Assembly (NCBI GenBank): GCA_902773065.1
Contig: CACYDD010000294.1
Location: 1-19,931 of the forward strand
DNA length: 19,931 bases
Reading direction: 5' to 3'
DNA from: an uncultured Ruminococcus sp.
GTDB taxonomy: Bacteria > Bacillota > Clostridia > Oscillospirales > Acutalibacteraceae
Shown here: in pieces, positions 14,078-19,931 of the stretch
Layout of the letters: each line of letters begins with the position of its first letter
Numbering within the stretch: the stretch's first letter is position 1
Translations under genes and position numbers: made by a program
The notes under the pieces: generated by a model
The model's database searches: none
Told to the model about the DNA's origin: nothing
What the model saw: the letters and a program-made list of their open reading frames with translations, nothing else

Positions 14078-15040
14078 TTATAAATTCACCCCCAGAAACA
14101 ACGGCTTTGCATATCTGTAAATCTTATGTCTTTGATTTTCTCCGACAACATAAATGTCGCCTGCGAATGTGTTTTTCAGAACCGACCCCGAACTCAGATA
14201 ATACTGCACCTGCTTTTTTACTGTTTCCGTATATCTTGAATAGGAAAATCCTCCCCTGCGGATCACATTATACCATGCTCCGTCCAGTGCTTTCTCAGTT
14301 TCCTCCTCTTTCGGAAGAGAGGTGGCCAGAAGAAGGCTGTATGTACCGCTGCTATTAAGATGTTCTTTCAAGTATTTCACGCATTTATCCTCGTCCGCAG
14401 CCGTTTCAAGCACAAATCTGCCGTACCCTCTGCTGGCCAAACCTCCGATTCCTCCTGTGCCGATACTGCCAAGCAACCGCAGCACAAAATTTGCATCTGA
14501 CTTGTCCTCATAACCGATGATCCCGTACAAACCGCAGTTTTTCTTAAATTCACAACAGCCGACATCAAAAGGCTTTGTATCCTCTTCTGCGCTTCTGACA
14601 CAGGCCCTGACATCATTTCTGAAAACAGCAAAGTCTTTTTCCAACTCTTTTGTTTCAAACATTTCGCCGCTGTCCAGATATTTTGCATACGCTTTCATAT
14701 ACGGTTCATCCGCCGGCAGCCACTCCATTGATTTTATCGACTTTCTGTTTTTTACATCAAACGACGCATGATCCGAAAGCGGCAAAAACGGCTTGGGCAG
14801 ATAGAGCAAATCGTCGGAATACGGAAAGGTATCGGATAATAGAAGCTTCCCTTCCCTGCACAGGCTAAGCAACTCCTCCACAACCTCATCACCACATTGT
14901 GCTGCTGCTTCATTGCATATTGCCGAAAAAAACGTATCGGCTCTCAGTGTCAGGGCGGTATTGGTAAGGGAAACTGCACCGTCACCTCTGCCGCAGTGCA
15001 GCGGTGCTGTAAACACAAGCTTATATATGCAGTAATTCAT
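14078..15040 (-). CDS. csm4: Csm4, type III-A effector subunit
   Basis: The 320-residue RAMP protein starts MNYCIYKLVFTAPLHCGRGD, the usual Csm4 opening, followed by ADTFFSAICNEA. LLGSIGTGGIGGLASRGYGRF (about 216-236, counted from this start) is the Gly-rich RAMP loop. Csm4 binds the 5' tag of the CRISPR RNA and contacts Cas10. I prefer ATG 15040, which overlaps csm3 by 20 nt and has GGAGG just ahead at short spacing; an in-frame ATG at 15052 is also possible, while the longer frame to 15094 has no ribosome binding site and would lie inside csm3. Confidence 0.9.
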   Translation of the reverse strand: MNYCIYKLVFTAPLHCGRGDGAVSLTNTALTLRADTFFSAICNEAAAQCGDEVVEELLSLCREGKLLLSDTFPYSDDLLYLPKPFLPLSDHASFDVKNRKSIKSMEWLPADEPYMKAYAKYLDSGEMFETKELEKDFAVFRNDVRACVRSAEEDTKPFDVGCCEFKKNCGLYGIIGYEDKSDANFVLRLLGSIGTGGIGGLASRGYGRFVLETAADEDKCVKYLKEHLNSSGTYSLLLATSLPKEEETEKALDGAWYNVIRRGGFSYSRYTETVKKQVQYYLSSGSVLKNTFAGDIYVVGENQRHKIYRYAKPLFLGVNL

Positions 15041-15701
15041 GATCCTCCACATCCTTAAATATTTCTTTGATTTTTCCGCTGTCGATACTGTCATTGTTGA
15101 CTGTTTCTATCTCTATATTTTCAAAGCTGATCCTGCCGCTGCCGCGTGAGCCGTGTCCGCCGAGATAATCATACTGCAAAAGCTTCATTCCCTCTGCCAG
15201 CGTTTTCAGGTCTTCTTTTGTCTCATTGTCATTTTCAACATTATAAACAATCACCGTCTCAAATACCACACCCGGAACCACTCTTTCAATCTGCCTAGGA
15301 TTTGCCTGACAATCGCCTCTGTTGATGGTATTTTCAAATTTCACCTCAGTAAGAGAACTGATACTGACCTTATCCGCATCTTTGATGTACGCATCTGAAA
15401 ACTGGAGTCTGGCAGGCGTGATGTTCGGTTTTGTGCAGCCAAAAAGTCTTTTAATCACATCCACATCATCATTATGATTTTTATACTGCGTTTCATTGTC
15501 CAGCACTGCTGCAAGAAGTGTCCGTATTTTGCCCTTCAGCGAGCTTCCCGGAACAATGGGACGATTATCTCTTGACGATTTGATGACAGGCGAATCCACC
15601 GTACCGATTGCGGAATAAGCATCCGAGCCGCCGATATGAAGACCTGTCAGTACTTTCAGGTCCGATCTGATGATAATTTTTCCGTTCATTTTTTTATCCA
15701 T
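15021..15701 (-). CDS. csm3: Csm3, target-RNA-cleaving backbone subunit
   Basis: This 226-residue protein matches Csm3 along its length: LTGLHIGGSDAYSAIGTVDSPVIK, then IVPGSSLKGKIRTLL, EVKFENTINR, NPRQIERVVPG, and DYLGGHGSRGSGRISFENI. The Asp of GGSDAYSAIG (about 27) sits where the catalytic Asp of characterised Csm3 proteins lies, so cleavage of target RNA at 6-nt steps should be intact. Cleavage also limits how long Cas10 stays active. AGGAGG lies 8-9 nt before the ATG at 15701. It lies 14 nt after csm2 and overlaps csm4. Confidence 0.95.
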   Translation of the reverse strand: MDKKMNGKIIIRSDLKVLTGLHIGGSDAYSAIGTVDSPVIKSSRDNRPIVPGSSLKGKIRTLLAAVLDNETQYKNHNDDVDVIKRLFGCTKPNITPARLQFSDAYIKDADKVSISSLTEVKFENTINRGDCQANPRQIERVVPGVVFETVIVYNVENDNETKEDLKTLAEGMKLLQYDYLGGHGSRGSGRISFENIEIETVNNDSIDSGKIKEIFKDVEDHELLHI

Positions 15702-15715
15702 TTTATTTATCCTCC

Positions 15716-16207
15716 TTAGTCATTCTTTGGATTCAGAAATCTGTGATAGGCAATCAGTGCTTCAAAATATTTGCAGTACAAGTTAAATTTCTCTTTGCCT
15801 GCACTTTCTTCTACATCCCTGAGGTATCCTACCACACCTGTTTCGCTGATAAACCGCTTGACATTCTTATCTCTGCCTGCATCATAGATCATATGAATCC
15901 TGAACAGCTTCAGTGCCGCAACACTTTTTGACAGAATCCGGTTATCACTGTTTCCTGCCTCATCCGCTATGATATCACAAAGAATACTGTAGATACTTCT
16001 GATTTTTGCTTTGGAGATCATTTCATACGGCTTGATATTTTTTAAAACCTCAAGTGCCTTGTCTGCATACGTTTCTTCAAAGCTTTTGTCAATGATTCTT
16101 TTATTCTGTATGGCGGACAGTTCTTCCGCAAGATTCGGTCTGTTTTGTTCGCCTTTGTTCTTATTGTCATAACTCCTGTTTTTGCTGAAATCTCGGTTAT
16201 TATTCAT
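15716..16207 (-). CDS. csm2: Csm2, small subunit of the type III-A complex
   Basis: The 163-residue helical protein has the Csm2 features KIRSIYSILCDI, then LKLFRIHMIYDAGRDKNVKRF, and FNLYCKYFEALIAYHRF near the C-terminus. Csm2 forms the inner filament that lies along the target RNA. The first 40 or so residues are polar and probably disordered. ATG 16207 is chosen over the longer frame (16246), since that would start inside cas10, while AAAGGAAG lies upstream of 16207. It lies 2 nt after the cas10 stop. Confidence 0.9.
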   Translation of the reverse strand: MNNNRDFSKNRSYDNKNKGEQNRPNLAEELSAIQNKRIIDKSFEETYADKALEVLKNIKPYEMISKAKIRSIYSILCDIIADEAGNSDNRILSKSVAALKLFRIHMIYDAGRDKNVKRFISETGVVGYLRDVEESAGKEKFNLYCKYFEALIAYHRFLNPKND

Positions 16208-16209
16208 TT

Positions 16210-18435
16210 TTACCGGCACTTCCTTTCCTGATATACAAATATACATATAGCCGTTGCCAGCTGCTTTCTGTCTTTTTCATTTCCAATCCATCCGAACATC
16301 CTGTCTGAAAAAGCTTTTGCATTTTCCTGATTGACAACACCGTTCTTTGAACACATTCTTCCCAGAAGATACGCTGCACGTGCTATATTGATTCTGTCAC
16401 TCTCGCAGCCTCTGATGTATTCCAGCAGCTTATACAAAAAGCTGTTTCCCTTGTCACTGTCATCGCTCCCAATAAACTCCTCCAGTGCTTTAAGCTTTTC
16501 ACCAATGACCTCTTCACGAAATTCCTTCCAGCTGTAGGTGTTGGAGCCGTCGTCAGCAAAAAGCGTGATCGAATCCTTTTCATGCTTAGTGTTATGCTTG
16601 GAGCAGGATTCCAGCTTTTCGGTCTCAGCGGCATATCTGGCAACGGGATATTTATGGTTATAAATTCCGATACCACCTGATATGGTCAGCTTTCCGTCAG
16701 TCAGCTCTTCAAACTCACAGATAATTCTGTCTGCCGCACTGATCACATCATTCCATGAACCAACGAGAAATACATCATCTCCACCTGCATATAAAACAGT
16801 GATATTGTAATTCTCCCTGCTCAGAATATCGGCAAGCCGGCACTTAAAAAATACCGAAAGCTGTGTTGAAAGTGCTGCCGTTCGTGCAATGCTGACATTG
16901 TTTCCGAACCCTGAAATGAATGTGTTTCCGAGATTATCGACATCCATTCTGAGAACGCCGAGCCTTTTAACTCCTTTAGCATATTCGACAAGATCATCCA
17001 TCATTTTATCCTTTGCATAATCACATACAGCAATGATCCTGCTGCTGTCACTTTTGGCAATCTCGTCAGAAATATATCGATTCTTGCAATAGATTCTTAT
17101 CACATTGTCCTTTTCTGCTTCTTCATTACATTCTTCACCGCTGAGAAATGCCAGATATGCCGTACCTTCGGATGTAAAAAATTCCGTATTTTTTTCGTGC
17201 TTTTTCGTTTTCAGAACAGCAAAGCATTTATCCGCATCTGTAATAGTTCTTGCCATTTCAAGAAATGCTGCGCACCAGTCACAGTGGTCACCGCCGCTTC
17301 TAACATAAGCAGAAGCTCTTCCGCAAATACTGCATTCCCTTGTTTTATCTCCGCAGGAGCCAGGTCTGTTCAGTGCAATCAAATCGGCAGGCATATATTT
17401 TCTGAATTTCTTCTTTGCGATTTTTGAGGACAGCCCCGTAAAAATTCCTTTATACGCCTTTTCCTCCATAAAATCGGACGGTGAACATTCCTTTGTTTCC
17501 CAGAGAACGGAAAGACTGCTGCCGAAGGAGCGGATACTCCAGTCATTGAGCTTTCTGTGTATTTTATCCAGTTTTTTGAGACTGTCCGTCATATTCGGCA
17601 GGATCATATAGCAATGACCGCCGCCGCTGTAAAGAAGATTCGCTTTTGTCAGACCGAAGCTTTCTGTAATTTCATCCGTCAGGTTTGCCATGACCAGCTC
17701 CACAAAAAACGACTTTGCCCTCAGCGTTTTGAGTGCATTCTCACTAACCACCGTATAGATAAAATTCTGAATTCCCGAAAAATCAGCGGTATAAAGCAGC
17801 AGACTGTCTGAATTTCGAATCTCATCAACACTTTTGCTGTTTTTGTCCCGTGAATATAGTGTCAGTGCACCTGCAAAGGCAGCAGTGAGACGTGCGTGTT
17901 CATAAACCGAAAGATCACATTTCATATTTTTCCCCGAAACATAAGGTACATCAGAACAATATTCATAAATCAGGTCAAGACATTGTCCGATTTCGGAATC
18001 ATTCCCTGAAAACTTTCTGATTCGTTCGGAAATACGGTCTGTTTTTTTCCTGTAATCGATTGTTGCTACGTCATTGTTGTCACAGCGGAAAAAAGCTCCG
18101 CTTTCCTCATCATAACACAACACACTTTGGGAGGTAACAGCACTTTTTTCTGTATTGAGCCGATTAAATATCGAATACAGTCCCGTAAGGGAATCATTTT
18201 TCGATGCCTCCCCTGTATTTCCGCCAATTTCTTTTTGTGAAGACATTTCCGAAGCAAGCTGACAGATTCCTTGCAGTACATCATCCTGTTTCGCCGACAG
18301 CACGCTGTTGTTATTCATCAGTCCGCCAAGAATTTCATCTGCTTTCGCTTTTCTGACATTCTCTGCACGCTGAATGATCCGCGACAGGTCATTCAGCAGC
18401 GAAAACATGGCAGTCTGAAACACTTGTTCGTTCAA
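16210..18435 (-). CDS. cas10: Cas10/Csm1 with intact cyclase but degenerate HD site
   Basis: This is a 741-residue large subunit. VLYAGGDDVFLVG (GGDD about 551-554) is the palm cyclase motif that makes cyclic oligoadenylates from ATP. CSICG and CDWC flank a zinc-binding segment between the two palm domains, and DFSGIQNFIYTV is typical of the first palm domain. At the N-terminus, where Csm1 proteins read LLHDIGK with the HD nuclease dyad, this one reads LLNDLSR (Asn-Asp at about 15-16), and no other HD motif is visible. So the DNase is probably inactive. TTG 18435 is chosen because GAGGTG lies 6 nt upstream; the TTG at 18456 lies upstream of that site. It is expressed from the SigA-type promoter at 18478-18506. 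Confidence 0.92.
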   Translation of the reverse strand: MNEQVFQTAMFSLLNDLSRIIQRAENVRKAKADEILGGLMNNNSVLSAKQDDVLQGICQLASEMSSQKEIGGNTGEASKNDSLTGLYSIFNRLNTEKSAVTSQSVLCYDEESGAFFRCDNNDVATIDYRKKTDRISERIRKFSGNDSEIGQCLDLIYEYCSDVPYVSGKNMKCDLSVYEHARLTAAFAGALTLYSRDKNSKSVDEIRNSDSLLLYTADFSGIQNFIYTVVSENALKTLRAKSFFVELVMANLTDEITESFGLTKANLLYSGGGHCYMILPNMTDSLKKLDKIHRKLNDWSIRSFGSSLSVLWETKECSPSDFMEEKAYKGIFTGLSSKIAKKKFRKYMPADLIALNRPGSCGDKTRECSICGRASAYVRSGGDHCDWCAAFLEMARTITDADKCFAVLKTKKHEKNTEFFTSEGTAYLAFLSGEECNEEAEKDNVIRIYCKNRYISDEIAKSDSSRIIAVCDYAKDKMMDDLVEYAKGVKRLGVLRMDVDNLGNTFISGFGNNVSIARTAALSTQLSVFFKCRLADILSRENYNITVLYAGGDDVFLVGSWNDVISAADRIICEFEELTDGKLTISGGIGIYNHKYPVARYAAETEKLESCSKHNTKHEKDSITLFADDGSNTYSWKEFREEVIGEKLKALEEFIGSDDSDKGNSFLYKLLEYIRGCESDRINIARAAYLLGRMCSKNGVVNQENAKAFSDRMFGWIGNEKDRKQLATAICIFVYQERKCR

Positions 18436-18477
18436 ATCAATCACCTCGTTTGTCAAAATAACAGTTTTATGACTTCT

Positions 18478-18506
18478 ATTATACTATTTTCACTTAATTT
18501 CGTCAA
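18478..18506 (-). promoter_or_regulatory. SigA-type promoter of the cas10-csm-cas6 operon
   Basis: TTGACG (18506-18501), a 17-nt spacer and TATAAT (18483-18478) lie about 40 nt upstream of the preferred cas10 start. No terminator separates this operon from the preceding small gene, so transcripts started at 18936 could also read into cas10. Confidence 0.75.
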
Positions 18507-18524
18507 GCTTTTTAATAATTTTCA

Positions 18525-18899
18525 TTAATAATAGATATACCTCCTAAATTCCTCAAATCTGAATACTGCATTTTTGATTGTTTCGCCTTTCTCGTTGACT
18601 GTTTCAAGCACCTCCCTCCTGCTGACTGCGGCAACAACTGTTAAACCTCCTTTCAAAAGCATAGATGTAACCAGAAACGAAAACACGCTTTCACCCTGAC
18701 ACAATACCACGGACGGTTTTTCTACTGTGATTTTTTCATAATACTGCTTTGCAAGACACCGCATTTCCTTTTCTGTCATCTCTGACTCGATTGCAGGAAA
18801 CGGAATGTCTATAATCGTGCCGTATTTTTCTGCTGCTTTTCTCTGCCTGTCACACCAGTGTTCCAAGCGATGGTTGGTAAAATTAACAAAAGCACTCAT
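18525..18899 (-). CDS. Small Rossmann-like type III accessory protein, possible ring nuclease
   Basis: The 124-residue protein starts MSAFVNFTNHRLEHW, has YGTIIDIPFP (about 26-35) and a core VVLCQGESVFSFLVTSML, then GGLTVVAAVSRREV. The short strand-helix alternation and its place next to cas10 recall the small Csx15/Csx16/Csx20-type proteins proposed as cOA-degrading ring nucleases. I cannot name the exact family. GGGGG lies 7 nt before ATG 18899 (an adjacent ATG at 18902 is also possible). It lies 36 nt after CGTATA of promoter element 5 and 89 nt before cas10. If it degrades cOA, its control by the CARF-linked sigma factor would make a negative feedback loop. Confidence 0.6.
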   Translation of the reverse strand: MSAFVNFTNHRLEHWCDRQRKAAEKYGTIIDIPFPAIESEMTEKEMRCLAKQYYEKITVEKPSVVLCQGESVFSFLVTSMLLKGGLTVVAAVSRREVLETVNEKGETIKNAVFRFEEFRRYIYY

Positions 18900-18935
18900 C
18901 ATGTTTCCCCCTTGTTGTTTTTTGCTTTCACTATA

Positions 18936-18962
18936 TATACGTATCGGATTGTGTTTTTTAAG
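18936..18962 (-). promoter_or_regulatory. Alternative-sigma promoter element 5 (TTAAAAA / CGTATA)
   Basis: On the minus strand CTTAAAAAA (18962-18954) precedes CGTATATATA (CGTATA at 18941-18936) with the same geometry as the four elements near 11.4-11.8 kb. It lies directly upstream of the small Rossmann-like gene, and read-through would reach cas10. A TATAAT (18970-18965) lies just above it but has no good -35. Confidence 0.7.
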
Positions 18963-19397
18963 AGATTATAGTAAACAAAAGAATCAAATCGCAAAAAACA
19001 AAAGTACAATGCCGCATTAAACATATCTTCGGATTCATGACAAATTCCATGCATGGCATGACGATTCGTTCTATTGGTATCACTCGTGTCTGGTTTAATA
19101 TTAACTTGACAAATCTGATTTACAACTTTTGCAGATATGAAATTTCGAAACGTCCTAAACCTGCAAGGGGATAAGTACGCCTATTTAAAAAATGGGCTAA
19201 AAGAACATCTATCATCACGTGAATTGCCTCTGATTTTTCATATCATTCAATTTTTATTCACAGGTCACCAATTTCAGGCGGCTTTTTTCATTTTATAGGA
19301 GATTTTTAGAGGTTACCTTGATATTGCTATCACGATTATATTATCTGCCTATAATTCAGGACTTTTACAAAATTGATACTTTGTTTTATTCATAAAA
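18963..19397. other. Intergenic stretch without a recognisable gene
   Basis: No supported ORF, RNA gene or CRISPR array is visible. A segment around 19138-19180 ends in GCAAGGGGATAAGTAC, which faintly recalls the 3' end of type III repeats, but no second copy exists in the window. A short palindrome CCATGCATGG lies near 19048. Confidence 0.4.
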
Positions 19398-19437
19398 ATT
19401 CTGTCTGTCCGGAATTAATATTCCAAACAGACAGAAT
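19398..19437. terminator. Intrinsic terminator of the nuclease-like gene
   Basis: ATTCTGTCTGT and ACAGACAGAAT are exact reverse complements, with an inner GGAAT/ATTCC stem. On the minus strand a T-run follows. It lies 8 nt after the stop of the gene ending at 19445. Confidence 0.85.
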
Positions 19438-19444
19438 CATATTT

Positions 19445-19931
19445 TTATCCTTTTTTAACAAAACACCTTTTTTTGAAGAATACAACTCCGTATTTCAGAA
19501 CATCGAACCCTTCTTCTTCAATCAGTGTTTGCACATATCCTTTTTCGTCAATCTGCTCCAAAGCTTTATCGCACATTTCCTGAACATCAGAAAGGTGTTT
19601 GACCACCTTAAGTTCCAGCACAGCCGCTTTACTGCTGTATTCATTTCTGATAATGATATCTGCTCTGCCTTCACTTGATTCACGGTTCGATTCTACGCTG
19701 ATTCCTTTCATGCCAGAAAGCAGCCCTGCTAAAAAAGCTTGATAAAAGTTTTCGCTGTAATCATAATAACTGATTGTCCTGCGCAGATATCTGCTGACAT
19801 CAGCAGATATCTCGTCAGTGTTACCATTCCAGATGGCTTCAAATAATGCAGTACGATCATCCTTGATGACCGTTTCGGTAAACCACTTTGCGATTGTTTT
19901 TGTAAACAAATCTTTGATTTCATTATTTACC
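19445..19931 (-). CDS. PD-(D/E)XK nuclease-like C-terminal region (partial)
   Basis: The reading frame is open through the right edge of the window, so this is the 3' part of a larger gene; about 161 codons are visible. FYQAFLAGLLSG is followed by SVESNRESSEGRADIIIRN and AAVLELKVVK, which give the E...GRxD...ExK pattern of the PD-(D/E)XK fold. YVQTLIEEEG and YGVVFFKKRCFV close the domain. This arrangement is typical of the C-terminal domain of the large family with an N-terminal AAA-ATPase-like domain (DUF1703-type) common in gut Firmicutes and Bacteroidetes. The ATPase part, if present, lies outside the window. The role is unknown, and its link to the CRISPR locus is only proximity. Confidence 0.75.
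   Translation of the reverse strand, partial: VNNEIKDLFTKTIAKWFTETVIKDDRTALFEAIWNGNTDEISADVSRYLRRTISYYDYSENFYQAFLAGLLSGMKGISVESNRESSEGRADIIIRNEYSSKAAVLELKVVKHLSDVQEMCDKALEQIDEKGYVQTLIEEEGFDVLKYGVVFFKKRCFVKKG

Noticed and set aside
19138..19180. Single CRISPR-repeat-like sequence ending in GCAAGGGGATAAGTAC
   Set aside because: Only one copy is present, no spacers follow, and the resemblance to type III repeats is weak.

Overview
The window looks like the chromosome of a low-to-moderate GC Firmicute. It has AGGAGG-type ribosome binding sites, near-consensus TTGACA-17-TATAAT promoters, short T-rich terminators and Clostridia-like proteins; a Ruminococcus-like gut bacterium is my best guess, by inference only. 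There are no rRNA, tRNA, transposase or phage structural genes.

Left part (1-7400). Two tandem paralogous SARP/OmpR-type regulators lie on the + strand behind a perfect promoter whose -10 sits inside an 11-bp inverted repeat. Next, on the - strand, is an M13-type zinc metallopeptidase lipoprotein in an operon with a two-gene MacB/FtsX-like ABC exporter.

Right part (7600-18900), all on the - strand, is a type III-A CRISPR-Cas locus without adaptation genes or a visible CRISPR array. cas10(csm1)-csm2-csm3-csm4-csm5-cas6 form one operon from a SigA-type promoter. Cas10 keeps the GGDD cyclase motif but has lost the HD nuclease signature, so the locus looks specialised for cyclic oligoadenylate (cOA) signalling plus Csm3 target-RNA cleavage. 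A second SigA-type operon encodes a CARF-HEPN ribonuclease (Csx1/Csm6-like), a stand-alone CARF-like protein, and, overlapping it, a sigma-70-like factor.

The most interesting point is a repeated promoter-like element on the - strand: a TTAAAAA block, then CGTATA after about 13 bases. It occurs five times. Each copy lies 32-51 nt upstream of a start codon with a good ribosome binding site and has no recognisable SigA promoter. Four copies lie in the 0.6-kb stretch between cas6 and csx1 and precede five tiny ORFs (10-37 codons), some membrane-like or amphipathic. The fifth precedes a small Rossmann-like protein just upstream of cas10, possibly a ring nuclease. My inferred model: target RNA activates Cas10, cOA acts on the CARF protein, the partner sigma factor is released or activated, and it turns on its own local regulon of micro-peptides (possible toxins), a cOA-degrading brake and perhaps more csm transcript. 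The nearest described analogue is the CalpL/CalpT/CalpS protease-anti-sigma-sigma system, but no SAVED-Lon protease is present here.

A constitutively promoted, structured and non-coding transcript with its own terminator also lies between cas6 and the peptide genes. The right edge holds the 3' end of a PD-(D/E)XK-nuclease-like gene.
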